64,000 nucleotides of DNA from Cryobacterium algoricola (GTDB lineage: Bacteria; Actinomycetota; Actinomycetes; Actinomycetales; Microbacteriaceae), in the NCBI RefSeq assembly GCF_004402485.1, contig NZ_SOFG01000023.1, positions 62,001 to 126,000 of the forward strand, given 5' to 3'. This document shows positions 41,520 through 51,604 of this stretch, piece after piece. How positions within the stretch are numbered: position 1 is the first letter of the stretch; the number at the start of each line of letters is the position of its first letter. The notes under the pieces were generated by a model. The model made no database searches, was not told where the DNA came from, and saw only the letters and a program-made list of their open reading frames with translations. The translations under genes and the position numbers were made by a program.

Positions 41520-44018
41520 TCAGAGCCGGTCGACCGCGGTGACCCGCACGGATGCTGCGCCGAGATCGTCGGATTCGGCGAGGTCGATCGTCGCGCTGAT
41601 CCCCCAGTCGTGGTCGCCCTCCGGGTCATCGAGGATCTGCCGCACGGTCCAGACTGTCGCGCCCTCGTCGAGGATCAGCATGCCGGAGCCGCGGGCGTTG
41701 GCGCCGGTGAGGACCTCGTCGTGCTCGGCGAAGTACCCGTCCATGGCGTCGCCCCAGGCATCCGCTGTGAAGCCGTGCTCGCGGTCGAGCTCGCCGAGCG
41801 CGTCGTAGTTCTCGAGCGCCGCGAGCTGCACGCGCCGGAACAACTCGTTGCGCACGAGGATCCGGAAGGCCCGCACGTTCGTGGTGAGCCGGCGCGGGGG
41901 CGGCGGGAGCACGGAGACGGCGCCCTGTTCGTGCGCTTCGAGGTCGGGGTGGATGAGCTCCTCCCATTCGTCGAGCAGGCTCGAGTCGACCTGGCGCACG
42001 AGCTCGCCGAGCCATTCGATCAGGTCGAGCAGGTCCTCGGTCTTCGCCTCGTCCGGGATGGTCTGCCGGGCCGCCCGGTAGGCGTCGGACAGGTAGCGCA
42101 GCACGACGCCCTCGGAGCGGGCGAGCTTGTAGAACGCGATGAACTCGCCGAAGGACATCGCCCGTTCGTACATGTCGCGCACGACGGTCTTCGGGCTGAG
42201 CTCGAAGTCCGCGATCCAGGGCTGCGACTCCTTGTAGGTCGTGAAGGTGTAGGTCAGCAGCTCCTCGAGGGGCTTCGGCCAGGTGATCTCCTCGAGCAGC
42301 GCCATCCGCTCGTCGTACTCGATGCCCTCGCGCTTCATCGCGTTGACGGCCTCGCCGCGGGCGGCGAACTGCTGCCCCATCAGCACCGGGCGCGGGTCGT
42401 CGAGGGTTGCCTCGACGATCGACATCATGTCGAGGGCGTAGGTGGGCGCCTCCGGGTCGAGCAGCTCGAACGCGGCGAGCGCGAACGGCGAGAGCGGCTG
42501 GTTGAGTGCGAAGTTCGGCTGCAGGTCGACGGTCAGGCGGATGTCCCCGCTCGCGCTCTGCTCGACGATCCCGGCCGCGCGCAGCGTCTTGTAGATCCCG
42601 AGGGCACGGCGGGCGTGCGCGAGCTGGCGCTTCCACGGCTCGTGGTTGTCGAAAACGAGCTCGTAGACGTGCGCGAAGGCGTCGCCGCCCCGGCCGATCA
42701 CGTTGATCAGCATCGCCGCGGTCATCTGCATGCTCGAGTGCAGCGTCTCCGGCTCCGCGTTGACGAGGCGCTGGAACGAGGGCTCGCCCCAGGAGACGAA
42801 GCCCTCCGGCGCCTTCTTGCGGATGATCTTGCGCTTCTTCTTGGGGTCGTCCCCGGCCTTCTCGATCGCCTTGAGGTTCTCGGTCTCGTGGTCGGGGGCC
42901 TGGATGACGACGGTTCCGGCGGTGTCGTAGCCGGCCCGGCCGGCCCGCCCGGCGATCTGGTGGAACTCGCGGGCGTTGAGCTGACGCATCTTGACGCCGT
43001 CGTACTTGGTCAGCGCGGTGAAGAGCACCGTACGGATCGGCACGTTGATCCCGACGCCGAGCGTGTCGGTGCCGCAGATCACCCGGAGCAGGCCGCGCTG
43101 GGCGAGCTGCTCGACGAGGCGCCGGTACTTGGGCAGCATGCCGGCGTGGTGCACGCCGATGCCCATCCGGATCAGCCGGGACAGGGTCTTGCCGAAGCTC
43201 GTCGTGAAGCGGAACTCGCCGATCAGCTCGGCGATCGCCTCCTTCTGCTCCTTGGTGGCGACCTTGACGCTCGAGAGCGCCTGCGCGCGCTCGAGGGCGG
43301 CGGCCTGGGAGAAGTGCACGATGTAGACGGGAGCCTGCCCGGTCTTGAGCAGGTCCTCGACGGTCTCGTGCACGGGCGTGGTCTCGTAGTAGTAGTTGAG
43401 CGGCACCGGCCGCTCGACCCCGGTGACGACGGCGACCGTGCGGCCGGTGCGGCGGGCGAGGTCGTCGGCGATCTCGGTCACGTCGCCGAGGGTCGCGCTC
43501 ATCAAGATGAACTGCACCCGGGGCAGCAGCAGGAGCGGCACCTGCCACGCCCAGCCGCGGTCGGGATCGCCGTAGAAGTGGAACTCGTCCATCACGACCT
43601 GGTCGACCTGGGTGTCCTCGCCGCTGCGGAGCGCGAGGTTCGCGAGGATCTCCGCCGTGCAGCAGATGATCGGGGCGTCCGAGTTGACCGAGGAGTCCCC
43701 GGTCATCATTCCGACGTTCTCCGCACCGAAGATCTCGACGAGGGAAAAGAACTTCTCGCTCACGAGCGCCTTGATCGGCGCGGTGTAGAAGCTGCGCTTG
43801 CCCGCAGAGAGGGCGGCGAAGTGCGCGCCGACCGCGACGAGGGACTTCCCGGTGCCGGTCGGGGTACTCAGGATCAGGTTCGCCCCCGAGACGATCTCGA
43901 TCAGCGCCTCCTCTTGGGCGGGGTAGAGCGAGAGGCCCTGGTCGGTCGCCCACCCCTCGAATGCCGCGAAGAGCGCATCGGGATCGGTGACGGACGGGAG
44001 GGCGCTCAGAGTTGCCAT
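41520..44018 (-). CDS. SKI2-like DEAD/DEAH-box helicase
   Basis: ATP-dependent RNA/DNA helicase of 832 aa. Motif I is STPTGTGKSL (near 47), motif II is MDEFHFYGD, motif III is MSATLGD, and motif VI is HQIAGRAGRAG. After the helicase core a large C-terminal region (about 470-832) matches actinobacterial proteins that carry DUF3516. The Lys-rich segment KKKRKIIRKKAPEGFVSWGE lies at the junction. ATG 44018 was chosen because residues before it lack family resemblance. A role in RNA turnover is likely. Confidence 0.9.
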   Translation of the reverse strand: MATLSALPSVTDPDALFAAFEGWATDQGLSLYPAQEEALIEIVSGANLILSTPTGTGKSLVAVGAHFAALSAGKRSFYTAPIKALVSEKFFSLVEIFGAENVGMMTGDSSVNSDAPIICCTAEILANLALRSGEDTQVDQVVMDEFHFYGDPDRGWAWQVPLLLLPRVQFILMSATLGDVTEIADDLARRTGRTVAVVTGVERPVPLNYYYETTPVHETVEDLLKTGQAPVYIVHFSQAAALERAQALSSVKVATKEQKEAIAELIGEFRFTTSFGKTLSRLIRMGIGVHHAGMLPKYRRLVEQLAQRGLLRVICGTDTLGVGINVPIRTVLFTALTKYDGVKMRQLNAREFHQIAGRAGRAGYDTAGTVVIQAPDHETENLKAIEKAGDDPKKKRKIIRKKAPEGFVSWGEPSFQRLVNAEPETLHSSMQMTAAMLINVIGRGGDAFAHVYELVFDNHEPWKRQLAHARRALGIYKTLRAAGIVEQSASGDIRLTVDLQPNFALNQPLSPFALAAFELLDPEAPTYALDMMSIVEATLDDPRPVLMGQQFAARGEAVNAMKREGIEYDERMALLEEITWPKPLEELLTYTFTTYKESQPWIADFELSPKTVVRDMYERAMSFGEFIAFYKLARSEGVVLRYLSDAYRAARQTIPDEAKTEDLLDLIEWLGELVRQVDSSLLDEWEELIHPDLEAHEQGAVSVLPPPPRRLTTNVRAFRILVRNELFRRVQLAALENYDALGELDREHGFTADAWGDAMDGYFAEHDEVLTGANARGSGMLILDEGATVWTVRQILDDPEGDHDWGISATIDLAESDDLGAASVRVTAVDRL

Positions 44019-44167
44019 GATCCTTCGATCCTGCCCTATCGCGCTGGCCGTTGCCTGCGGGGCACCCCGTCGAGCGTCGCCGTGGTGGGCGAGACTCTGG
44101 CGAAAACACCAGCGAATCGTAAGGAATGCGCGGGCGCGTCCCGCCGGGGCCGCCCTAGGCTGAACGG

Positions 44168-45781
44168 ATGACCGGCCCCGATCCGCGCACGCCCTCCGCT
44201 GGCTCTCGCGCGCGCCCACGGCCTCCCCGGAGGCTCGCCGGACTCGCCGCCCTCGCCGGGATCGCGGCCGCCCTCGCCGGGCTCGGCGCCGCCGAACTCG
44301 CTGCCGCCCTGTTCGCACCGGCCGGCAGCCCGGTCCTCGCCGTCGGTGCCCTCGTGATCGATCTCGTGCCCGGCTGGGTCAAGGAACTCGTCATCGCCCT
44401 CTTCGGCACGAACGACAAGACGGTCCTGATCGTGGTCATCGCCCTCGGCGCCGCCGTGCTCGCCGCGGCCGCCGGGGTGCTCGAACTCGTGCGCCCGCCG
44501 CTCGGGCGCGTGCTCACGGTCGCGGCGGGCGGCCTCGCCGTGTTCGCGGTGCTCAGCAGGTCGAGCGCGTCGACTCTCGACGCGCTCCCCGCCGTCGTCG
44601 CGATGGTCGTCGCGGCGGTGCTCCTGACCGTGCTGATCACCCGCCTGCGCGCCGAGACGGCGCCGGCACCCGCGCACACCGCGCCGGGCACCGCACCGGG
44701 CGGCACCGACGTCGACCGTCGCCGTTTCCTCGCGTACACCGGTGCGAGCGCCGCCGTCGGCGCGGTGGCCCTCGTGATCGGGCAGGTCGTGTCCGCCGGC
44801 ACCCGGGCAGCGGATGCCGCACGCGCGCGCTTCACCCTGCCCGCGCCTGCCGTCACGGCGCCTGAGATCCCGCAGGCGGCATCCGTCGCCGTGGACGGCA
44901 TCTCACCGCTCATCACCGCCAATGCGGACTTCTACCGGATCGACACCGCCCTCCAGGTCCCCCGGATCGACCCGAGCACGTGGACCCTCAAGATCACCGG
45001 AATGGTCGACAACGAGGTCGAACTGAGCTTCGCCGACCTGCTCGCCCTCCCCCTCGAGGAGAGCACGACAACCCTGATGTGCGTCTCGAACCCGGTCGGC
45101 GGCGACCTGATCGGCAACGCGACCTGGCTCGGCTACCCGATCCGGAACCTGCTCGCCCGGGCCGTGCCGACCGCGGGCGCCGACATGGTGCTCTCCCGCA
45201 GCCAGGACGGCTGGACCGCGAGCACCCCGCTCGAGGTCCTCACCGACGAGAACCGCAACGCGATCCTCGCCGTTGGCATGAACGGTGTCCCGCTCCCCCT
45301 CGAGCACGGCTACCCGGTGCGGATGGTCGTGCCCGGCCTCTACGGCTACGTCTCGGCGACGAAGTGGGTCGTCGAGCTCACCGTCACCCGGTTCGACCAG
45401 CACACCGCGTACTGGACCGACCGCGGCTGGTCGGAGCGGGGCCCGGTCAAGGTGTCCTCCCGGATCGACGTGCCACGGTCGGGTGCACGGACCGGAGCGG
45501 GCACCGTGACCGTCGCGGGCGTCGCGTGGGCCCAGCACACCGGCATCCGCGCGGTGCACGTGCAGGTCGACGGCGGCGCCTGGGAAGAGGCGACCCTCGC
45601 GGCGGCGATCTCGGCAGACACCTGGCGCCAGTGGACGTGGTCCTGGCCGGCGACGGCCGGCACGCATACCCTCCGGGTACGGGCGACGGATGCCGCCGGG
45701 CTCGTCCAGACGGAAGCCAGGCAGGACGTCATCCCCGATGGTGCGACGGGTCTCGACGAGGTCACCGTCACGATCGCATAG
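44168..45781 (+). CDS. Membrane-anchored molybdopterin-dependent oxidoreductase (SUOX/YedY-like)
   Basis: A 537-aa protein. About five hydrophobic segments come first (residues 22-160), then DVDRRRFLAYTGASAAVG, a Tat-like motif placed internally, then a molybdopterin domain at about 240-430 with the metal-ligand Cys in TLMCVSNPVGGDLIGNATWLG and GYPVRMVVPGLYGY, and a C-terminal dimerisation-type domain (about 440-535). The order fits a family of actinobacterial enzymes related to sulfite oxidase, with the active domain outside the membrane. Substrate is unknown. Confidence 0.9.
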   Translation: MTGPDPRTPSAGSRARPRPPRRLAGLAALAGIAAALAGLGAAELAAALFAPAGSPVLAVGALVIDLVPGWVKELVIALFGTNDKTVLIVVIALGAAVLAAAAGVLELVRPPLGRVLTVAAGGLAVFAVLSRSSASTLDALPAVVAMVVAAVLLTVLITRLRAETAPAPAHTAPGTAPGGTDVDRRRFLAYTGASAAVGAVALVIGQVVSAGTRAADAARARFTLPAPAVTAPEIPQAASVAVDGISPLITANADFYRIDTALQVPRIDPSTWTLKITGMVDNEVELSFADLLALPLEESTTTLMCVSNPVGGDLIGNATWLGYPIRNLLARAVPTAGADMVLSRSQDGWTASTPLEVLTDENRNAILAVGMNGVPLPLEHGYPVRMVVPGLYGYVSATKWVVELTVTRFDQHTAYWTDRGWSERGPVKVSSRIDVPRSGARTGAGTVTVAGVAWAQHTGIRAVHVQVDGGAWEEATLAAAISADTWRQWTWSWPATAGTHTLRVRATDAAGLVQTEARQDVIPDGATGLDEVTVTIA

Positions 45782-45936
45782 CCCCGGCTCCCCCGGTTCG
45801 TCCTCCACCGGCGCCGGTCGATGCACCTTGTGCACCGCTGCGCAAGCCCCGAGACAGTCCGGAATGCCGGGCGTATTCTCGTCAGAACATTCTGGCTGCC
45901 CGCTCCAGGGACCGCCTCAGCGCGAAAGGACCAACC

Positions 45937-46329
45937 ATGCGCACCCACGCCAACTTCACCGCCGCAGAGCTCCGGCGTTTCGAGCGTCTCCTCCTCGAAG
46001 AACGCCACGACGCCTTCCTGGCCATGGGCCGCATGGACGAGACCCTCTCCGGGGTGCTCGACGCCCGCAACAGCGGAACCGACGACGACGAGCACGACCC
46101 CGACGGCCCGACGCTCACGATGGAGTGGTCCCGGATGTCGGGTGTGCACAACGAGCTCGCCGCGAAGTCCGCGGCGATCGACCGCGCGCTCTCGCGGATC
46201 CACGAGGGCACATACGGCCTCTGCGTGCGGCGCGGCGAGCTGATCAGCCGGGAACGGCTCGAGGCCCGTCCGGCCGCGGAGCTCTGCATCGACTGCGCCC
46301 GCGAGGTCGAGGCCGGCGCGCGGCCGTAG
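45937..46329 (+). CDS. TraR/DksA-like protein with an incomplete zinc finger
   Basis: A 130-aa protein with an N-terminal helical region (AAELRRFERLLLEERHDAF), an acidic stretch (GTDDDEHDPDG) and a C-terminal DksA-type finger. The family pattern CxxC-x17-CxxC is here C-V-R-R ... LCIDC, so one Cys of the first pair is Arg and only three ligands remain. This type modulates RNA polymerase or binds other partners. GAAAGGA precedes the ATG with good spacing. Confidence 0.85.
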   Translation: MRTHANFTAAELRRFERLLLEERHDAFLAMGRMDETLSGVLDARNSGTDDDEHDPDGPTLTMEWSRMSGVHNELAAKSAAIDRALSRIHEGTYGLCVRRGELISRERLEARPAAELCIDCAREVEAGARP

Positions 46330-46385
46330 CGGCCTTAGCGGGGCCTTAGCGCGGTAGCGCCGCGGTCGGCATCACCTTGTGAACC

Positions 46386-46763
46386 TCACGTCGTGACTCC
46401 GAGCCCGACGACGCAGAGCACGGCTAGCACGCCGAGCGCGCCCGTTGCCGCTGCGAGTGCCGCGAACGGCCAGGCGCCCCGGGACGCGAGCGCCTCGGAG
46501 TCCCGCAGTTCGGCGTGCATGCGCCGGTAGCGATACCGGACCCCGATGTACGCGGCGAGCGTGAGCGAAAGCCCCACCGCCCCGAGGATCACGGCCGCCG
46601 CGCCGACCAGGGGTGCCGCGAACCGCACGCCCGCCGCGACTGCGACGGCGAGGGCGAGCACGGTGCGCTGCCAGGCGAGCAGGGTTCGTTCGGGCTGCAG
46701 GCCGGGGTCGAACGGACGCTCCGCGGCGTCCGGCGTCTCCGTCACGACGCCGCCCACCGGCAT
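46386..46763 (-). CDS. DUF202-family membrane protein
   Basis: A 125-aa protein with three hydrophobic segments (about 30-55, 57-77, 98-122). LQPERTLLAWQRTVLALAVA is the DUF202 signature (ERTxLAWxRT). The role of the family is unknown. The gene is 55 bases after a second DUF202 gene, and the pair is probably expressed together. Confidence 0.85.
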   Translation of the reverse strand: MPVGGVVTETPDAAERPFDPGLQPERTLLAWQRTVLALAVAVAAGVRFAAPLVGAAAVILGAVGLSLTLAAYIGVRYRYRRMHAELRDSEALASRGAWPFAALAAATGALGVLAVLCVVGLGVTT

Positions 46764-46818
46764 CCGCCGGCGCCGCAGCCGGGGTGCCGGCCGCGCACCC
46801 CGGCACGGCCGCGCACGC

Positions 46819-47190
46819 TCACAGGAATGTGCCGGCGACGATCAGCAGGCCGCCGACGACGATGCCGACGGCGAGAACGCCGGACAGCGCGGGCGCGGGG
46901 AGCGGCCGGTCTTCCCGGAGCGAACGTTCGACCCGGCTCCAGTTCAGCCAGGCGTGCACGGGCGCCAGCACCCCGAGGGCCAGGAACACGGCGGACGAAG
47001 CGACCCGGAACTCGCCCCGGAGCGGGAGCTCGAGCACCCCGAGCGCGACGCCGACGGCGAGGAGGCCGAGCGAGGTGCGGATCCAGGCGAGGAAGGTGCG
47101 CTCGTTGGCGAGGCTGAACCGGGGGTCCGGTTCCCGGCCGCGTCCGTAGACCGACCGGGGAAACCGTCCTTCGGGAACGCGGTCGGGCAT
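46819..47190 (-). CDS. DUF202/YidH-family membrane protein
   Basis: A 123-aa protein with three hydrophobic segments. The signature LANERTFLAWIRTSLGLLAVG is close to YidH. The stop codon of the upstream ABC gene (47195) lies four bases before its ATG, so it may be the tail of the TetR-ABC operon. Function unknown. Confidence 0.88.
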   Translation of the reverse strand: MPDRVPEGRFPRSVYGRGREPDPRFSLANERTFLAWIRTSLGLLAVGVALGVLELPLRGEFRVASSAVFLALGVLAPVHAWLNWSRVERSLREDRPLPAPALSGVLAVGIVVGGLLIVAGTFL

Positions 47191-47194
47191 CCGC

Positions 47195-49186
47195 CTAGAC
47201 CTCGTCGGTGACGGGAGCGGCGAACTGGGAGTTGTACAGGGCGAAGTACGCGCCGCCGGCGAGCAGCAGTTCTTCGTGCGTGCCGAGTTCGACGATCCGT
47301 CCGGCCTCCATCACGAGGATGAGGTCGGCGTCCCGGATCGTGGAGAGCCGGTGCGCGATCACGAAGCTCGTGCGGTCGGCGCGGAGCGCGCTCATCGCCT
47401 TCTGCACGAGCACCTCGGTGCGGGTGTCGACGGAGCTCGTGGCCTCGTCGAGGATCAGCACGCTCGGCTTCGCGAGGAACGCCCGCGCGATCGTCAGCAG
47501 CTGCTTCTCACCGGCGCTGACGTTGCCGCCCTCGTCGTCGAGCACCGTGTCGTAGCCGTCCGGCAGCGAGTGCACGAACCGGTCGACGTAGGTGGCGCGC
47601 GCGGCGGCCTGGATGTCCTCCTCGGAGGCGTCCGGACGGCCGTAGGCGATGTTCTCCCGGATCGTGCCGCCGAACAGCCAGGTGTCCTGCAGGACCATGC
47701 CCATCCTGCCGCGCAGGTCGTCCCTGGTCATCGTCGCGATGTCGGTGCCGTCGAGGGTGATCCGGCCGGAGTCGAGCTCGTAGAAGCGCATCATCAGGTT
47801 GACGAGGGTGGTCTTGCCCGCGCCGGTCGGCCCGACGATCGCGACCGTCTGGCCCGGTTCGGCGACGAGGTTGACATGCTCGATGAGCGGCTGGTCGGCC
47901 GAGTAGCTGAACGACACATCCTCGAAGGTGAGCCTGCCGTGGTTGTCCACCGGGCTCTCAGCGGGCTCGGGGTCCGCGGTCTGCTCCTCGGCGTCGAGCA
48001 GGCTGAAGACGCGTTCGGCGGATGCGACGCCGGACTGCAGCAGGTTGGCCATCGATCCCAGCTGGGCGAGCGGCTGGGTGAACTGGCGCGAGTACTGGAT
48101 GAACGCCTGCACGTCTCCGAGCTGCATGGCGCCGGAGGCGACCTGCAGCCCGCCGATGACGGCGATGCCGACGTAGACGAGGTTGCCGATGAAGGTCATC
48201 GCGGGCATGATCAGGCCGCTGATGAACTGGGCGCCGAAGCTCGCGACGTAGAGCTCCTCGTTCTTGGCCGCGAAGCGTTCCTCGACCTCCTTCTGGCGTC
48301 CGAAGACCTTGACGAGGGCGTGACCGGTGAAGGTCTCCTCGATCTGGCCGTTGAGCTCTCCGGTGTTGGTCCACTGGCCGACGAAGAGCTTCTGCGAGCG
48401 CTTCGCGATCAGCATCGTCGTCACGAGCGTGAGCGGGATGGTGACGAGGGCGACCAGGGCCAGGAGCGGCGACAGGATGAACATCATCACGATCACGCCG
48501 ACGACGGTCAGCAGGGAGGTGACGATCTGGCTCAATGACTGCTGCAGGCTCTGCGAGACGTTGTCGACGTCGTTGGTCACCCGGCTGAGCAGCTCGCCGC
48601 GCTGCACGGTGTCGAAGTACTTGAGCGGGAGCCGGTTGATCTTCGCTTCGATCTCGGCACGGAGACGGAACACCGTGCGCTGCACGACCCCGTTGAGCAC
48701 GAAGGCCTGGATCCAGCTGAACGCCGAGGACAGCACGTAGAGGATCATCGCCCAGAGCAGCACGGTCGACAGCGCGGCGAAGTCGATGCCGAGACCGGGG
48801 GTCAGGGTCATGCCGCTCAGCAGATCGGCCTTGCCGGTGTCGCCGGAGGCGCGGAGACCCGCGATGACCTGGTCCTGGGTGACCCCGGCCGGAAGCGCCT
48901 TCGAGACGATGCCGGCGAAGATCAGGTTCGTGCCCTGGCCGAGGAGGCGCGGGCCGATCACGGAGAAGGTGACGCTGATCACGGCGAGCACCACGACAAG
49001 CAGGAGCCAGAGCCGTTCCGGCCGGAGCTTGCCCATCAGGCGCTTCGCCGAGGGGCCGAAGTTCATCGCCTTCTCAGCGGGCAGGCTCATTCCGCCCATG
49101 GGGCCGTGGCCGCCGCCTGGGCCGCGTCCGCCGCCTGGCCCGCGGGCCGGTGCTGTCGCCGCGGGGCGTTCGGTTGACTCGCTCAT
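47195..49186 (-). CDS. ABC exporter, half-transporter with consensus ATP site
   Basis: A 663-aa protein with a Gly/Pro-rich N-terminus (GPGGGRGPGGGHGPMGGM), six transmembrane segments (about 60-370) and an ATPase domain. Walker A is GPTGAGKTT, the signature is NVSAGEKQLLTIARAF and Walker B LILDEATSSVD has the catalytic Glu. The ATG overlaps the stop of the first exporter gene (ATGA) with GGAGG upstream. It pairs with the 577-aa protein as a heterodimeric multidrug-type exporter (compare TM287/288); the substrate is unknown. Confidence 0.93.
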   Translation of the reverse strand: MSESTERPAATAPARGPGGGRGPGGGHGPMGGMSLPAEKAMNFGPSAKRLMGKLRPERLWLLLVVVLAVISVTFSVIGPRLLGQGTNLIFAGIVSKALPAGVTQDQVIAGLRASGDTGKADLLSGMTLTPGLGIDFAALSTVLLWAMILYVLSSAFSWIQAFVLNGVVQRTVFRLRAEIEAKINRLPLKYFDTVQRGELLSRVTNDVDNVSQSLQQSLSQIVTSLLTVVGVIVMMFILSPLLALVALVTIPLTLVTTMLIAKRSQKLFVGQWTNTGELNGQIEETFTGHALVKVFGRQKEVEERFAAKNEELYVASFGAQFISGLIMPAMTFIGNLVYVGIAVIGGLQVASGAMQLGDVQAFIQYSRQFTQPLAQLGSMANLLQSGVASAERVFSLLDAEEQTADPEPAESPVDNHGRLTFEDVSFSYSADQPLIEHVNLVAEPGQTVAIVGPTGAGKTTLVNLMMRFYELDSGRITLDGTDIATMTRDDLRGRMGMVLQDTWLFGGTIRENIAYGRPDASEEDIQAAARATYVDRFVHSLPDGYDTVLDDEGGNVSAGEKQLLTIARAFLAKPSVLILDEATSSVDTRTEVLVQKAMSALRADRTSFVIAHRLSTIRDADLILVMEAGRIVELGTHEELLLAGGAYFALYNSQFAAPVTDEV

Positions 49187-50916
49187 GCTGCTTCCTCCGC
49201 TGTGAGCTGTGAAGACACGATTTCCTGGTAGGTCGTGTTGGTGTCGAGGAGCTCCTCGTGGGTGCCCCGTCCGACGATCCGGCCGTCCTCGAGTACGAGG
49301 ATCTGGTCGGCGTCGATGATCGTCGATACCCGCTGGGCGACGATGATCATCGTGGCCCCGTCGGTGCCGACCTTGAGGGCTGCCCGGAGCCGGGCATCCG
49401 TTGCGAGGTCGAGCGCGGAGAACGAATCGTCGAAGATGTAGATCTCGGGCCGTTTGACCAGCGCCCGCGCGATCGCGAGCCGTTGCCGCTGCCCGCCGGA
49501 CACGTTGGTGCCGCCCTGGGAGATGGGCGCATCGAGGCCTTCCGGCATCTCCTCGACGAAGTCCTTCGCCTGGGCGATCGTGAGCGCCTCCCACAGTTCG
49601 GCTTCGGTCGCGTCGGGCTTGCCGTAGAGCAGGTTGCTGCGCACGGTGCCGGAGAACAGGTAGGGCTTCTGCGGGACGAGGCCGATGTGGCCCCAGAGCA
49701 GGTCGGGGTTGAGCTCGCGCACGCCGACGCCGTCGACGAGCACGGTGCCGCTCGTCGCGTCGAAGAGCCGCGGGATCAGGTTGATGAGGGTGGTCTTACC
49801 GGAGCCGGTGCTGCCGATGATGGCGGTCGTCTCGCCGGAGCGGGCGAGGAAGCTCACGTTGCTGAGCACGGGCTGCGCGGCGCCGGGGTAGGCGAAGCCC
49901 ACGTCGAGCAGTTCGAGCTCGCCGTGGCCGATCGTGGCGTTGACCGGGTTTGCCGGCGGAACGACGCTCGACGGGGTGGCGAGCACTTCGCCGATGCGGT
50001 CGGCGGAGACGGTTGCGCGCGGAATCATCACGGCCATGAAGGTCGCCATCATCACGGCCATCAGGATCTGCATCAGATAGCTGAGGAACGCGATCAGGGT
50101 GCCGACCTGCATCGACCCGTCCTGGATCCGGAAGGCGCCGAACCAGATCACGGCGACGCTCGACACGTTCAGCACGAGCATCACGATCGGGAACATCAGC
50201 GCCATCAGCCGGCCGGCGCGGAGTGCCACATCGGTGACGTCCTCGTTGGCGACCGCGAACCGTGCGGTCTCGCGGTCCTCACGCACGAAGGCGCGAATCA
50301 CGCGGATGCCGGTGAGCTGTTCCCGGAGGACCCGGTTCACGGTGTCGATCTTGACCTGCATGGTGCGGAACAGGGGAATCATCCGCACGATGATGAGCCC
50401 GACGGCGATGAGGAGCACCGGGACGCTCACCGCGATCAGCCAGGACAGCTGCACGTCCTGGCGGATGGCCATGATCACGCCGCCGATCGAGAGGATCGGG
50501 GCGGAGACCATCAGGGTCGAGGTCATCAGCACGAGCATCTGCACCTGCTGCACGTCGTTCGTGGAACGGGTGATCAGGGACGCGGCGCCGAAGCGGGTGA
50601 CCTCCTGCTCGGAGAACTCACCGACCCGGGTGAAGACCGCGCCGCGCAGGTCGCGGCCCAGGGCCATGGCCGACTTGGCCCCGTAATAGACGGCGATGAT
50701 CGAGCAGACGATCTGCGCCAGGGTGATCAGGAGCATCATCCCGCCGGTGCGGAGGATGTAGCCGGTGTCACCGGTTGCGACGCCCTGGTCGATGATGTCG
50801 GCGTTGAGCGTCGGCAGGTACAGCGAGGCGATCGACTGCGCGAGCTGGAACACCACCACCGCCGCCAACAGCCGCCAGTATGGCCGTAAGTACTTCACGA
50901 GTAATTTCCAGAGCAT
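49183..50916 (-). CDS. ABC exporter, half-transporter with degenerate ATP site
   Basis: A 577-aa protein with six transmembrane segments and a C-terminal ATPase domain. Walker A is GSTGSGKTT, the signature is NVSGGQRQRLAIARAL and Walker B is IYIFDDSFSALD, where the catalytic Glu is Asp. The partner keeps Glu but has a changed signature, the usual asymmetry of heterodimeric exporters. AGGAG precedes the ATG, which begins eight bases after the TetR stop. Confidence 0.93.
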   Translation of the reverse strand: MLWKLLVKYLRPYWRLLAAVVVFQLAQSIASLYLPTLNADIIDQGVATGDTGYILRTGGMMLLITLAQIVCSIIAVYYGAKSAMALGRDLRGAVFTRVGEFSEQEVTRFGAASLITRSTNDVQQVQMLVLMTSTLMVSAPILSIGGVIMAIRQDVQLSWLIAVSVPVLLIAVGLIIVRMIPLFRTMQVKIDTVNRVLREQLTGIRVIRAFVREDRETARFAVANEDVTDVALRAGRLMALMFPIVMLVLNVSSVAVIWFGAFRIQDGSMQVGTLIAFLSYLMQILMAVMMATFMAVMIPRATVSADRIGEVLATPSSVVPPANPVNATIGHGELELLDVGFAYPGAAQPVLSNVSFLARSGETTAIIGSTGSGKTTLINLIPRLFDATSGTVLVDGVGVRELNPDLLWGHIGLVPQKPYLFSGTVRSNLLYGKPDATEAELWEALTIAQAKDFVEEMPEGLDAPISQGGTNVSGGQRQRLAIARALVKRPEIYIFDDSFSALDLATDARLRAALKVGTDGATMIIVAQRVSTIIDADQILVLEDGRIVGRGTHEELLDTNTTYQEIVSSQLTAEEAA

Positions 50917-50924
50917 CGGTTCTC

Positions 50925-51590
50925 CTAGGGCAAGGCGGGGATAAGGGTGGAGTCTGTGGCCGGCGCGGACGCCGGGAGGGAGGTGTCGACGGGGGACGAG
51001 CCGGGCGCCATCGGTCCGGGCGCCGGGATTCCGTCGATCCCGTGCAGGATCAGCGCGGCGATCTCGGCGTCGTCGAACTCCGGTCCGTTGCGGACGTGCG
51101 GGACAGACGCTGCGAGCGTCAGCATCCGGATGACCTGGGCCGCGCGCTCGGCGGACACGGTGAGCCGGTCGAGGTCCGGAGAGAGGATCCGCGCGATGAT
51201 CTCGGCGAATTCCCGCCGGGAGTCGTCGCTGGGGTGCGGGCCACGGTGCCCGATCACGGACATCAGGCTGAACACGGTCGTGAACCGGTTCCGCATCAGG
51301 GCGACGATCGCGGTGATGCGTTCCTCGAGGGGCAGGGCGGTGTCGATGCCGCGCAGCCGGCGCCGGAACGGTTCTGGATCGACCTGCCGGGCGACGACGG
51401 CATCGATCAGGTCGTCCTTGCTGTCGAAGGCCCGGAAGATGGTGCCCTCGGCGATGCCAGCCCGGTCGGCGATCTGCCGCGTGGTCACGGCGTTCCCATG
51501 CTCGAGCAGCAACGGCAGGGTCGCGTCGATGAGCATCGCCCTCCGGTCCTCGACCGGCAGCGGCTTGGCACGGGGCGGCTTGGCTGTCAT
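50925..51590 (-). CDS. TetR-family regulator of the ABC exporter operon
   Basis: A 221-aa repressor-type protein. The N-terminal helix-turn-helix is TTRQIADRAGIAEGTIFRAFDSKDDLI. The C-terminal part is the variable ligand-binding domain and ends in a Pro/Ser-rich tail. It is the first gene of the operon with the two exporter genes, so it probably controls its own operon through the palindrome just upstream (51605-51622). Confidence 0.9.
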   Translation of the reverse strand: MTAKPPRAKPLPVEDRRAMLIDATLPLLLEHGNAVTTRQIADRAGIAEGTIFRAFDSKDDLIDAVVARQVDPEPFRRRLRGIDTALPLEERITAIVALMRNRFTTVFSLMSVIGHRGPHPSDDSRREFAEIIARILSPDLDRLTVSAERAAQVIRMLTLAASVPHVRNGPEFDDAEIAALILHGIDGIPAPGPMAPGSSPVDTSLPASAPATDSTLIPALP

Positions 51591-51604
51591 CCCGCCAGTT
51601 TAGA

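Noticed and set aside
41610-44171. 853-residue plus-strand frame opposite the helicase gene
   Set aside because: Low-complexity antisense frame. The minus strand encodes a complete helicase with all motifs.
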